Below, in pieces: positions 16,881-26,175 of a DNA stretch of 64,000 bases (its first letter is position 1; each line of letters opens with the position of its first letter). The position numbers were made by a program, and so were the translations under genes. The DNA is taken from NCBI RefSeq assembly GCF_029892105.1, contig NZ_JARZAJ010000002.1:124001-188000 (forward strand), given 5' to 3'. The DNA is from Kitasatospora sp. GP82 (GTDB lineage Bacteria; Actinomycetota; Actinomycetes; Streptomycetales; Streptomycetaceae). The notes beneath the pieces were generated by a model. The model worked only from the letters and a program-made list of their open reading frames with translations, made no database searches and was not told the DNA's origin.

Positions 16881-19800
16881 GTGAGCAGCAGGCCGATCCG
16901 AGGCGCTGCTCGCCTCGCCGCAATACTCGACGCCCTGCCCGATGCGCTGCTGCTGGTCAACAGCAACGGCACCGTCGTGGACGCCAACAAGGCAGCCGTT
17001 CAGGCCATGCAGGCCCCCGGCACCTCGCTGGTCGGGCGCGGCGTGCTCGACCTGCTGCCCGAGTTCGACCCCAGCCGGATCCCCGGGTCGATGCGCCCTG
17101 CGGCCAACGAGTCCGAGGGCCTGGAGCACCCGGTCCGGATGACGGCCCGACGGACCGACGGCTCCACCTTCCCGGTCGAGGTGTCCGGCAACGACTTCAC
17201 CGACGACGGCGCGGGCGGCTCCTACACGGGCGGCGGCTTCGACCCGTACCGGGACTCCGGCTCCAGCAGCCGGGACCTGCTGCTGCTCCTGGTCCGCGAC
17301 CTCTCCAGCCGGCTCGGTGTCGAGGCCGAGCTGCGGCGGCAGCACAAGCAGACCGAGATGATCCTGCGGGCCGCCGCCGAAGGCGTGCTCGGTGTCGACC
17401 TGGAAGGCCGGGTCGTCCTGGTCAACCCGGCCGCCGCGCACATCCTGGACTACCGGGCGAGCGAGCTCGGCGGACGCGAGCTGCACCCGCTCATCCAGCA
17501 CTCCCAGGCCGACGGCAGCCCACTGGCACTGGAGGGCTCGGCGCTGCTGGACACCCTGGTCTCGGGCCGTAAGCACCGGGTGCGCGGGGCCGTGCTCTGG
17601 CGCAAGGACGGCACCCCCGTAACGGTGGACCTCACCACCGCTCCGGTCCGGGACGGCGAGCAGCTGGTCGGCGCGGTGATGACCTTCACCGACCGGACCA
17701 GGGAACTCGCGCTGATCGCCCGCAACGAGCATCTGACGGCGGTGCTGGAGGGCGAACTGGGCAGCGCGCTCAACGCCCTCCACGCCCGGATCGACGCACT
17801 CGCGGCCGACCCCGCCGGGCAGCTCTGGCCCGAGGCCAACTGGACACTGCGGCGGCTCGCGGACGAGTGCCGCCGCTTCGGCACGCTGATAGACGGGGTG
17901 CTGACGCACCAGAAGTTCGAGAACGACGTCGAGTCCGGAAAGCGGGCACTGGAGCGCTCGGCGGTCGGCCTCGACAAGGTCGTCCAGCGGGCCGTCGAGC
18001 TGGCGGGCGACCTGGTCGGCGCCGGACGGGTGCGGTACTCGGTGCACGCGGCCGCCGTCGAGGTGACCGCCGACCGGGAACGGCTCGCACGCGCCCTGGC
18101 CCACCTGGTGGCCGACGTCAGCGGGATCGGCCACACGGTGGCCGCGGCTCCCGGGGCCGGTACGGACGGCAAGTCGGGTACCGCCGACGGCACCGGCAGC
18201 GGGGCCCCGCTGAGTGTGCCCGCACTGCCTCCGGTGGGCGGCGACTCGCCGATGGTGGTGCTGGCCGCCGCGCAGCGCGGCGAGGTGGCGCGGATCGAGG
18301 TCCGCGGCCCCGCCCGCACCAGCAGCCCCGTACACCTGCCGATCGCGCGCAGCACCGTCGAGCACCACGGCGGCGTGTTGCAGCGCCATGAACTGCCCGG
18401 CCGAGCCGGGACGACCTACGTGGTCGAACTGCCGCTGGACCCGGCGGCGGCCGCGCGGGCGGCCGCGAAGTCGGCGGCCGACGGGGGCCGGAGCGTCCCC
18501 AAGGAGACGGACACCGCGATGCTGCCCGACCTGCCCGAGATGCCGCCGGCACCCGGCGCGTCAGCCGGCACGGCGGCCGGTACGGCACTTGGCACGGCGG
18601 CCGACGGCGGGCGGGCGGACCGGGCCGGCGCACCCGAGGGCGGCGGCAGTGACGGCGGGCCGGACAAGGGCGCGGGCTCGGCATCCGGCACCGGCACCGG
18701 CACCGGCACCGCCGAGGCTGAGACCGAGGCCGGGAACGGCGATGCGGGCCCGAGTGCGGCCGGCGCTGCCGCAGCCGACGACGGCCCGAGCCCGGCGAGC
18801 GCACGCGGACCGCTCGCCCTGGGGCCGGGCGACTCCGCCGGGCCCGACGCGCCCGGTACGCCGGTGGAGAAGACCCCGGCTGCCGACGAGCGTGGACGTA
18901 CGGGCCGGCGGCGCCGTGGCGTGCCCGCGAGCGACGAGCCTTCGAGCGCACTGTCCCTGCCTGGCGTCCCCGAGCCCGGTACACCCCTGTACCCCGGCCT
19001 GGAGCACGCTCTCCCGGCAACGCCCGCCGCACCGCCGGCACCGGCCGCACCGCCGCAGCCGACGGGGCGCCGCCGGAGGCTTTCCCTCCCCGCGCAGCCG
19101 CAGGCCCCGGCGGAGGACCCGGCAGCCGCCGGTACCGCGCTCGAGCCCAGCAGGCCGAACGCTCTTGAGCAGGCCCCGGCACGGCCCTCGACCGAACCGG
19201 CCGGGCTTCCCGTGCCGTTCGGGCAGCCGAACGCTCCCCAGGCGGGTGCCGGGCTGCCGGTGCCGTTGGGGCAGCAGGAGTCGCAGGGCGGCGGGCAGCC
19301 GTCCGAGCAACGGGCGGCAAGCGATCAGGCGAAGCCGGTCGGCAGTGGGCTGGGCGAACTGGCGCCACCGCGTCCGCTCGGCGGCTTCGCCTCGGCCTTC
19401 CCACAGGCGTTCGCGCAGGCGGCGGGCGCGCCCGGGCAGACGTCCGGACCGGCGGCGGGTCAGGCGCAGGGGCCGACGGCGAATGGCGAGCGTCCGGCAC
19501 TGCCCGCGCCGGTGAGTGCTCCCGACGCTCCGGCGCACGTGGAGCCTCGTACGCCCCCACGGCCGATGGCCGAGCTGGCCCGTTCCAGCGCCGAGGGGCC
19601 GGGCCAGGAGACGCCGCCGAACCCGGCGAACCCGGCGATGCCCGATTTCCCGACCATGGTGACGCCCACCGTGGACGGTGGCCCGCGCCGTCTGCTGGTC
19701 TGGCCCGAACCCGACCCCTCCACCAAGGCCGCGCTCCAGGAACGCGGCTACCGTCCGGTGATCGTCCGTTCCCGGGAGGAGGTCGACGCCCAGGTCTCCG

Positions 19801-20408
19801 GCTACCCGGCAGCCCTGTTCGTGGACCCGCTGACCGGCCCGATCACCCGGACCGCCCTCCAGTCCCTGCGGACGGCCGCGCTGAACCAGCGGGTGCCGGT
19901 CCTGGTCACCGCCGGTCTCGGCCAGGCCACCAAGGACGCCGCGTACGGGGCCGACCCGGCCGTACTGCTGCGCGCCCTGGCACCGCGCGACAGCGAGAAC
20001 CACGCGGCCCGGGTCCTGCTGGTCGAGTCCGACCCGGACATCGCGGCGGCGCTGATCAGCAGCCTGGAGCGGCGCGGCATGCACGTGGAGCACGCCGTCT
20101 CGGAGAGCGACGCCGTCTCCCGGGCCAGCAGCGTGCAGCCCAACCTGGTGGTGATGGACCTGTTGCAGATCCGCCGCCGCCGAGTCGGGCTGCTGGACTG
20201 GCTGCGCGCCAATGACCGCCTGCACCGTACGCCGCTGGTCGTCTACACCTCCGTGGACCTCGATCCGCAGGAGCTGCCGAGGCTGCGCACCGGGGAGACG
20301 GTCCTCTTCCTGGCCGAGCGCTCCACCACCGACGACGTCCAGGCCCGGATCGTCGATCTGCTGGGCCGGATCGGCGCGATGGGCGAGATCAGTACGGCGG
20401 GCCGCTGA
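16881..20408 (+). CDS. Giant PAS-domain signalling protein with receiver-like C-terminus
   Basis: About 1175 residues. GTG 16881 (MSSRPIRGAARLAAILDALP) follows GAGGAG; the frame is open from ATG 16707. Two PAS domains lie at about 10-110 and 155-270, followed by a HisKA-like helical region. The usual phosphoacceptor context is not clear, and the HATPase part is weak. A low-complexity Ala/Pro/Gly/Thr-rich stretch of about 400 residues follows. The C-terminus (about 1040-1175) resembles a response-regulator receiver (VLLVESDPDIAAALISSL, VVMDLLQ, PLVVYTS). It looks like a soluble hybrid-kinase relative; autokinase activity is uncertain. Confidence 0.75.
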   Translation: MSSRPIRGAARLAAILDALPDALLLVNSNGTVVDANKAAVQAMQAPGTSLVGRGVLDLLPEFDPSRIPGSMRPAANESEGLEHPVRMTARRTDGSTFPVEVSGNDFTDDGAGGSYTGGGFDPYRDSGSSSRDLLLLLVRDLSSRLGVEAELRRQHKQTEMILRAAAEGVLGVDLEGRVVLVNPAAAHILDYRASELGGRELHPLIQHSQADGSPLALEGSALLDTLVSGRKHRVRGAVLWRKDGTPVTVDLTTAPVRDGEQLVGAVMTFTDRTRELALIARNEHLTAVLEGELGSALNALHARIDALAADPAGQLWPEANWTLRRLADECRRFGTLIDGVLTHQKFENDVESGKRALERSAVGLDKVVQRAVELAGDLVGAGRVRYSVHAAAVEVTADRERLARALAHLVADVSGIGHTVAAAPGAGTDGKSGTADGTGSGAPLSVPALPPVGGDSPMVVLAAAQRGEVARIEVRGPARTSSPVHLPIARSTVEHHGGVLQRHELPGRAGTTYVVELPLDPAAAARAAAKSAADGGRSVPKETDTAMLPDLPEMPPAPGASAGTAAGTALGTAADGGRADRAGAPEGGGSDGGPDKGAGSASGTGTGTGTAEAETEAGNGDAGPSAAGAAAADDGPSPASARGPLALGPGDSAGPDAPGTPVEKTPAADERGRTGRRRRGVPASDEPSSALSLPGVPEPGTPLYPGLEHALPATPAAPPAPAAPPQPTGRRRRLSLPAQPQAPAEDPAAAGTALEPSRPNALEQAPARPSTEPAGLPVPFGQPNAPQAGAGLPVPLGQQESQGGGQPSEQRAASDQAKPVGSGLGELAPPRPLGGFASAFPQAFAQAAGAPGQTSGPAAGQAQGPTANGERPALPAPVSAPDAPAHVEPRTPPRPMAELARSSAEGPGQETPPNPANPAMPDFPTMVTPTVDGGPRRLLVWPEPDPSTKAALQERGYRPVIVRSREEVDAQVSGYPAALFVDPLTGPITRTALQSLRTAALNQRVPVLVTAGLGQATKDAAYGADPAVLLRALAPRDSENHAARVLLVESDPDIAAALISSLERRGMHVEHAVSESDAVSRASSVQPNLVVMDLLQIRRRRVGLLDWLRANDRLHRTPLVVYTSVDLDPQELPRLRTGETVLFLAERSTTDDVQARIVDLLGRIGAMGEISTAGR

Positions 20409-20448
20409 GGCCGGTCCGGCGCGCTCCACGGACGGCGACCGTGCTGTA

Positions 20449-20500
20449 CCTGAGGGGCGCGGGGCTCTGTCCGATCAACAGAGCGCCGCGCCCCTCAGGT
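20449..20500. terminator. Convergent terminator after PAS protein gene
   Basis: Long hairpin: CCTGAGGGGCGCGGGGCTCTG pairs imperfectly with CAGAGCGCCGCGCCCCTCAGG, loop TCCGATCAA. Its AGGGGCGCGGGG core is shared with the extragenic repeats near 27.7 and 49.2 kb. Confidence 0.8.
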
Positions 20501-20535
20501 GGTGCATGGCTGATCCGCCGGGCCGCCTTCGGGGA

Positions 20536-22197
20536 TCACTCCTTGCCGAGGACGGTGACCGCCAGCCGGTCGGCGGCGTAGTCGGCGCGGATGACCTTCT
20601 TGTCGAACTTGCCGACCGAGGTCTTGGGCACCGACTCCACGAGCGCCCAGCGCTCCGGGAGTTGCCAGGAGGCGACCCGCCCGGCGAGGAAGACGCGCAG
20701 CTCGGGCAGGCCGGCGGCGGCATGCGGCCGCAGTACGACGGTGGCCAGCGGCCGCTCGCCCCACTTCTCGTCCGGGACGGCGACCACGGCGGCCTCGGCC
20801 ACCTCGGGGTGGGCCATCAGGTGGTTCTCCAGCTCCTGCGAGGAGATCCACTCACCGCCGGACTTGATCACGTCCTTGGCCCGGTCGGTGAGGGTGAGGT
20901 AGCCGTCCGGGGTGATGGTGCCGATGTCTCCGGTGCGCAGCCAGCCGTCCTCGCTGAACTTGTCGTCGGGCTGCTCCGGGTCCTGCCCGGCACCGCCGAA
21001 GTACGCGCCCGCGATCCACGGCCCGCGAAGCTCCAACTCGCCCGCCGCGACGCCGTCGTGCGGCATCCGCTCGCCGGCGGGGCCGGTGAGGCGGGCCTCG
21101 ACGGAGGCCGGGAAGAGCCCCTGGGTGACCCGGTACTCCCACTCCTGCTCGGGGGTCAGAGCGCCCGGCGGGAGCGAGAAGGTGCCGAGCGGGGAGGTCT
21201 CGGTCATGCCCCAGGCGTGCACGACGTTGATGCCGTGGCGCTCCTCGAAGGCGCGCATCAGCGAGGGCGGACAGGCCGAACCGCCGATCACCACCATCCG
21301 CAGCGAGGAGGTGTCGTAGCCGCCGTTGTCGAGCTCGTCCAGCAGACCGGTCCAGATGGTCGGGACGGCGGCGCTGACGGTCGGCCGGACCTGGCTGATC
21401 ATCTCGGCGAGCGGCTTCGGCTGGAGGTGGCGGTCCGGCATCAGCAGGTTGGCGCCCGACATGAACGCCGCATGCGGCATCCCCCACGCGTTCACATGGA
21501 ACATCGGGACCACCGGCAGCGCGATGTCACGGGCCGTCAGACCGAAGGCGTCGGCCGCATTGCCCTGGAGGCAGTGCAGATACACCGAACGGTGGCTGTA
21601 GAGCACACCCTTGGGGTCGCCGGTGGTGCCCGAGGTGTAGCAGAGGGTGGCCGCCTGCCGCTCGTCCAGGTCCTCCGGCCACGCGTACTCGGTGGGCCGG
21701 TCGGCGATCAGCTCCTCATACTCGTGGACGGTGCCGCCGAAGCCGTCGAGCAGCGAGCGGTCGCCCGCGCCGCTCACCACGATGTGCTTGAGGGTCGGGT
21801 TGAGCTGCGGCAGCACGCCCGCCAGCAGCGGGAGCACGCTGCCGTTGACGATGATCGCGTGGTCGGCAGCGTGGTTGACGATGAACGCCAGCTGCTGGGC
21901 GGGCAGCCGGAGGTTCAGCGTGTGCAGCACCGCGCCCATCGACGGCACGGCCAGGTACGCCTCCAGGTGCTCCGCGTTGTTCCACATCAGAGTCGCTATG
22001 CGCTCGTCGCCCGAGACCCCGAGCTCGTCGCGCAGTGCGTACGCCAGCTGGGCTGCGCGGGCGCCGACCTCGGCGAACGTACGGGTGAGGGGGCCGTTGC
22101 CGTCCCAGGTGGTCACGGTGGACCGGCCGTGGATGGTGGAGCCGTGCGCGAGGATTCGGGAGACGGTGAGCGGTACGTCCTGCATCGTGCTGAACAC
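20536..22197 (-). CDS. Fatty-acyl-CoA synthetase (AMP-binding)
   Basis: 553 residues; GTG 22197 is chosen with GGAGG 7 bases upstream. The P-loop-like A3 motif YTSGTTGDPKGVLYSHR (about 180-196) is visible. Also present are the TETSP core (about 325), the GWLRTGDIG motif (about 440) and the catalytic Lys near KTSVGKFDKK (about 532). It belongs to the medium/long-chain acyl-CoA ligase group (FadD-like). It activates fatty acids with ATP and CoA in the cytosol. It lies outside the 3-HAA cluster and is probably catabolic, possibly under the palindromic site upstream. Confidence 0.93.
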   Translation of the reverse strand: MFSTMQDVPLTVSRILAHGSTIHGRSTVTTWDGNGPLTRTFAEVGARAAQLAYALRDELGVSGDERIATLMWNNAEHLEAYLAVPSMGAVLHTLNLRLPAQQLAFIVNHAADHAIIVNGSVLPLLAGVLPQLNPTLKHIVVSGAGDRSLLDGFGGTVHEYEELIADRPTEYAWPEDLDERQAATLCYTSGTTGDPKGVLYSHRSVYLHCLQGNAADAFGLTARDIALPVVPMFHVNAWGMPHAAFMSGANLLMPDRHLQPKPLAEMISQVRPTVSAAVPTIWTGLLDELDNGGYDTSSLRMVVIGGSACPPSLMRAFEERHGINVVHAWGMTETSPLGTFSLPPGALTPEQEWEYRVTQGLFPASVEARLTGPAGERMPHDGVAAGELELRGPWIAGAYFGGAGQDPEQPDDKFSEDGWLRTGDIGTITPDGYLTLTDRAKDVIKSGGEWISSQELENHLMAHPEVAEAAVVAVPDEKWGERPLATVVLRPHAAAGLPELRVFLAGRVASWQLPERWALVESVPKTSVGKFDKKVIRADYAADRLAVTVLGKE

Positions 22198-22236
22198 GCG
22201 GGTCCTCCTTGACCGGCAGGTTGAGACACCACCTGC

Positions 22237-22250
22237 CTACCGGCGGGTAG
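22237..22250. promoter_or_regulatory. Putative TetR-type operator upstream of acyl-CoA ligase
   Basis: Palindrome CTACCGGCGGGTAG (6 of 7 pairs) lies 40 bases before the acyl-CoA ligase start. TACC-G-CGGTA-type palindromes are common before fatty-acid catabolism genes in actinobacteria. The rest of 22198-22542 shows no gene. Confidence 0.4.
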
Positions 22251-22542
22251 CGGGAGCTGCTTGGCCTGATTCTGGCGAAATGTCGCCCCCGTTGTCAGCA
22301 GTTCGGCCACAGATGAGACCAGGAGCTCACACAGCCTGGACGGAAGTCCGAGAAGTGCGACAGCCGGACGGCCCGTCGGGGCGGGCCCGCATACGATCCC
22401 TGCGAAATCTTCCTGATCGGCCATCATGTGTGTTCCGGGACGGGGTCTTTGGGTGCGGCGGGAAGCAGGGAAAGCCAGGGGCGCGAGGCGCCGAGGGGGA
22501 GTTGGGCGCCCGCCGGAGGGCAGGCGCCCGTTGCGAGGGCGG

Positions 22543-22953
22543 TCAGAAGACCGGGGCGGTCGCGCGGCTCAGGTAGCAGCGGTTGGGGAAGGTCCTCTGC
22601 CAGATGATCTGCTGACCGTTCCAGTCGCCGTAGACGGTGGCGGTGACCGGGTCCTCGAGGTGCGGGCAGATGCGCTTCGGATCTCCGGCGAGGCGGTCGA
22701 AGTCGCCGTTCGCCGCAGTCAGGGCCGCACAGGCGGCATCCGGGTCGGGGTGGGTGTCGCCGTTGGGGTTGCAGGTGAGGTCGTAGACCTCCTGGCGGGA
22801 GTCGTCGGCGTCGTGGACGACGAAGAGCTGGAGGAAGGTGTTCGAGGCGGCCGGGGCGACGGAAACGGGGAGCGGGGCGATGCCCAGGGTCGTGGCGGCG
22901 ACGACGGCAACAGCGGCGGAGGCGAGGAGCCCGCGGAGCGCAGTGGTGGTCAT
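22543..22953 (-). CDS. SSI-like secreted subtilisin inhibitor
   Basis: 136 residues. A signal peptide covers about 1-36 (hydrophobic core LLASAAVAVVAATTLGIAPL). The mature SSI fold has four cysteines (61, 75, 96, 126) in the SSI spacing. Family landmarks are CAALTAANGDFDRL, the reactive-site loop CPHLEDPV and the terminal APVF. It inhibits extracellular serine proteases as a dimer. The P1 residue, by alignment to CPMVYDP of SSI, would be His98 rather than Met or Lys, which is unusual. The start could also be an ATG 48 bases upstream. Confidence 0.9.
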   Translation of the reverse strand: MTTTALRGLLASAAVAVVAATTLGIAPLPVSVAPAASNTFLQLFVVHDADDSRQEVYDLTCNPNGDTHPDPDAACAALTAANGDFDRLAGDPKRICPHLEDPVTATVYGDWNGQQIIWQRTFPNRCYLSRATAPVF

Positions 22954-23203
22954 GCCCAAACCCGACCATGGCCGGATCCTGTGGCCAAAGCGAATCTCCA
23001 TCGAACGAGTGATCCCCGCAAGGAAGTTAGCGCGAAGGGCTCAAGACCGACCGGCAATAGGGAGCGCGGGTGAAGGAGCGGCGCTGGGGTGCGTGCATCG
23101 CAAGGCGGAGGAGGGAGTAGCAGCGGAGCTGCGGCGACCGACGACAACGCGGCGAGGTGCGTTCCCCGGGGGCGCGACGCCGCGGGCCCTGTTGCCGGTC
23201 GGC

Positions 23204-24175
23204 CTAAGACCGACCTGGCCGCCGGTCGGCGGCGGGCGGGGCGCCGAGCGCCACCAGGCCGTCGAGCTGGTCGCGGTCGACATTGAGCGCTGCGCCGCCG
23301 TACGTCTCGGCGCCGCCGCCCCGGTACTGGTGGATGCGCTGGTGGCCGACCCACAGTTCCTCGGGCAGTGCGCCCTGCCCGTCGGTGACGGCTCGACCGT
23401 CCCAGTGGGCGTACCAGATGACGTCGGGGAGCGGGTAGGCGCCCGCCTGTGCGGCGCCGACCAGGTCGGCGACCCCCGAGTTCGCGCTGGAGTAGAAGCC
23501 GGAGTGGTACCCCGCGGCGTGCAGGGCCTGGGTCCAGCCGATGGTGAACTCGACCACCGCCTGACTGCAGACCGGGTCGCCCGGTGCATAGGCCTCGATG
23601 TCCAGGTAGACCGGGCTGCCCTCACCCAGACCCAGTTCCCGCAGGCCGGACACCGCCTCGGCCGCCTCGTCCTGGCCCTGCTCGACGGCGCGGGCCGGGT
23701 CGATCCGGTGGGGCTTGGTCCTGACACTGCTGCAGGGCGCCTGCAGTCCGACGTGGGTGGGCACCAGCTCCCAGCCCATCTCCCGCACCTGCCGCACCCA
23801 GTCGGCGGTGAGCCGGGGCTGGTCGCAGCCGCGCTGGGTGCCGCTGGTGTAGATGCCGACCGCGCCGTACGGGGAGGTGGTGCGCCATACCCGCATGGTC
23901 TCCAGGGGCGGAGCGGTGCAGGCGTCGAAGCCGCGGCCGGTGAAGCTCCGCTTCGGCAGCTGCGACCGCCTACGGGCCGAGTCGGGAAGGACGGTGCGCG
24001 GCGGCGCCGGGGACCGCTTCCCCTGGGAGGCGGTGGCCGCGACCGGCTGTACCTCGGCCACCCGCCCCCCTGGCAGCGGCAGACTGCGGTCGGTGGCCAG
24101 AAGCAGGACGAGGGAGGCCGCCGAGAGAGCAGCCGGGCCTAGGTAGCGCACCGCCCCTTGATACTGACCAGTCAT
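23204..24175 (-). CDS. Secreted DUF1906 (Rv2525c-like glycoside hydrolase-like) protein
   Basis: 323 residues. An N-terminal membrane/signal helix (about 12-32) and a Pro/Arg-rich linker are followed by a TIM-barrel-like DUF1906 domain (about 85-310). That domain includes GFDACTAPPLETMRVW at its start, VGIYTSG, VYLDIEAYA and GFYSSANSGV. The DIE acidic pair matches the GH25-like active-site strand. Such exported proteins are associated with cell-wall remodelling in actinobacteria. Start ATG 24175 lacks a strong ribosome-binding site, and an upstream ATG at 24241 is possible. Confidence 0.85.
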   Translation of the reverse strand: MTGQYQGAVRYLGPAALSAASLVLLLATDRSLPLPGGRVAEVQPVAATASQGKRSPAPPRTVLPDSARRRSQLPKRSFTGRGFDACTAPPLETMRVWRTTSPYGAVGIYTSGTQRGCDQPRLTADWVRQVREMGWELVPTHVGLQAPCSSVRTKPHRIDPARAVEQGQDEAAEAVSGLRELGLGEGSPVYLDIEAYAPGDPVCSQAVVEFTIGWTQALHAAGYHSGFYSSANSGVADLVGAAQAGAYPLPDVIWYAHWDGRAVTDGQGALPEELWVGHQRIHQYRGGGAETYGGAALNVDRDQLDGLVALGAPPAADRRPGRS

Positions 24176-24303
24176 CGGACAATGGTCTCGCCACGCCGGA
24201 GAGTGATCGTGATTCACCCTCTCGGTGACAGCGATCCGCACAGCGGGAAACAGTGCGGTAATGAGTTTGGTGGCCGTTAGGGTATTACGTCACACTCGTC
24301 ACC

Positions 24304-25236
24304 ATGTCCACAGTCAGTTCCCGCGAGACCGCCGTCCCGGTCTCGCCCGGCCGCTCGTCCGTCCACCCGCTCCGGCGTCGGCTGGGTGTCCCGGCGCCGG
24401 TGCTCTGCATCACGGCCATGTTCGCCGTCCAGCTCGGCATCGCACTCTCCCAGCCGCTTTTCGGGCCGCTCGGAGTCGGCGGCGCGACCTTCCTGCGGCT
24501 GGCGGCCGCCGCAGTGATCCTGCTCGCCCTCACCCGGCCCCGGCTGCGCGGCCGCAGCCGACGCGACCTGGCCTCGGCCGGGCTGCTCGGGGTCGTCTCG
24601 GCCGGGATGACCCTGTGCTTCGCCGGTGCCGTGGACCGGCTGCCGATGGGAACGGCCGCCACGATCGAGTTCCTCGGACCGCTGGCCGTCGCACTGGCCT
24701 TCGCCCGGCGGGCCAGCCACCTCGTCTGGGCACTGCTGGCCGGTGGCGGGGTGGCGCTGCTCACCCTGTTCGGCGGCGACGGCGGCGGAGGCGGCCTCGA
24801 CCCGGTCGGGCTCGGCTTCGCCTTCGCTGCGGCCGCCTGCTACGCCGGGTACATCCTGCTGACCGACAAGGTCGGCGCGGCGTTCAAGGGCTTCGAGGGG
24901 CTGGCGGTCTCGATCGGGGTCGGCGCACTGGTCACGCTGCCCCTGGGGATCGGGCCGGCCTGGCACGGGCTCTCCGGGGCCGGCAGCCCCTGGCTGCTGC
25001 TGCTCACGGTGACGGGGGTCGCGCTGCTGCTGCCGGTGATCCCGTACGCGCTGGAGATGTCCGCGCTGCGGCGGCTGCCGCAGCGGGTGTTCAGCGTGCT
25101 GGTGAGCCTGGAGCCGGCGGTGAGCGCGCTGGTCGGTCTGGTGGTGCTGCAACAGGTACTGGGCGTGGTGCAACTGGCCGGGATCGCCTGTGTGGTGGCG
25201 GCCAGCGTAGGAGCCACACTCACCGGGCGGCACTAG
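24304..25236 (+). CDS. EamA/RhtA-type metabolite exporter
   Basis: 310 residues with about ten membrane helices in two EamA repeats (first about 30-165, second about 170-305). The group, related to E. coli RhtA, exports threonine/homoserine and similar small metabolites by proton antiport. Signature elements are the ATIEFLGPLAVAL helix in repeat 1 and VSLEPAVSALVGLVVL in repeat 2. It is monocistronic. It is not in the cluster, though a role in metabolite export cannot be excluded. Confidence 0.9.
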   Translation: MSTVSSRETAVPVSPGRSSVHPLRRRLGVPAPVLCITAMFAVQLGIALSQPLFGPLGVGGATFLRLAAAAVILLALTRPRLRGRSRRDLASAGLLGVVSAGMTLCFAGAVDRLPMGTAATIEFLGPLAVALAFARRASHLVWALLAGGGVALLTLFGGDGGGGGLDPVGLGFAFAAAACYAGYILLTDKVGAAFKGFEGLAVSIGVGALVTLPLGIGPAWHGLSGAGSPWLLLLTVTGVALLLPVIPYALEMSALRRLPQRVFSVLVSLEPAVSALVGLVVLQQVLGVVQLAGIACVVAASVGATLTGRH

Positions 25237-25416
25237 CGCCCCCTCCGGCGAATCCTGGCGCATGGTCAGCCATGCACCCTGCGGGGCGCGGGCTGAGGCG
25301 GTGCGGAGCGTGGCTGTGGGCGGTGCCGGATCCACCGGCACCGCCCACAGCTGTTCCTGCCCGCCTGGGCTGCCCTTTCCCCGCGTCTCCTCTATCGGCG
25401 CCCCCGCCGACCGGGA

Positions 25417-25749
25417 TCAGCCGAAGGTAGGCGCGAAGACGAGGTGGGTGTTCTCGTTCGACTGCTCGGTGAAGACGAAGCCCGTGTTGTCCTTCACCTG
25501 GGAGCTGTTGTTCTGGTTCGAGGCACCGGCGCCGGTGGCGGTCTGCTGCGCGGTGTTGTAGTTGCCGCCCACGTAGCCGAAGGTGTTGCCGCTGTCATGG
25601 TTGGAGACAACGCTGCTGTTCGATCCGTCGCCGGAGAGAGCACCGTTGTCGGCCGCTGCCGCGGAGCCTGCGCCGGCGAGCAGCAGACCGGCGGCGAGTG
25701 GAGTGGCGACCAGAAGTCCGACCATCCGTTTGGTGCGGGAACGAGCCAT
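25417..25749 (-). CDS. Small secreted Asn/Gly/Ser-rich protein
   Basis: 110 residues. ATG 25749 has an ideal GGAGG at 5-base spacing. A clear signal peptide (MARSRTKRMVGLLVATPLAA to about 36, ending SAAAA) precedes a low-complexity mature chain. That chain is rich in Asn, Ser, Gly, Thr and Gln (NTFGYVGGNYNTAQQTATGA). There are no Cys. It is neither a chaplin nor a rodlin by sequence that I can recognise, although the composition recalls surface-active or amyloid-forming secreted proteins. Function unknown. Confidence 0.75.
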   Translation of the reverse strand: MARSRTKRMVGLLVATPLAAGLLLAGAGSAAAADNGALSGDGSNSSVVSNHDSGNTFGYVGGNYNTAQQTATGAGASNQNNSSQVKDNTGFVFTEQSNENTHLVFAPTFG

Positions 25750-26175
25750 GAAGTCCTCCGTAGGGCTGACAGTCCACCGGGACTGCACATCAGGTGCTGC
25801 ACAGGGGAATTCGCGGCCAGACGGACCCCTGTTGGCCGCGATGCCGATGGAAAGACTTCCTCAATAAATCGACATGGCACCAGCGACAGACCCGCTTTTC
25901 GCCCGTTTGCGTGACATTTCGAGGGCGGCGCATAGTCCGTCGACACACCGCCCATCGGCCGACACACCGTCTCCCACCTGCGAGTTCAGTCGAACGGTGG
26001 GCGGACTCGGAAGCCAACCAAAGCGGCGCACTCCAACGAGCTTCGCGCCCCCTGCAATACCGAGGGCGCCGAAAGCCCGCACACGCCCCCGGCCCGCCGG
26101 TCGGCCATTGCGGCCGAAGAATGTCGACCTGTCGCTATCGACATATGACAGATAAGAAGGTGATTTGAATGACTG
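25750..26175. other. Intergenic stretch, no gene seen
   Basis: 426 bases with comparatively lower GC patches (about 25860-25930 and 26140-26170). Probably holds the promoter of the secreted protein gene; no structural RNA or repeat identified. Confidence 0.4.

Noticed and set aside
20536..22197. Acyl-CoA ligase as the adenylating enzyme for 3-HAA
   Set aside because: Motifs fit fatty-acyl-CoA ligases, and it lies about 6 kb outside the cluster among core genes.
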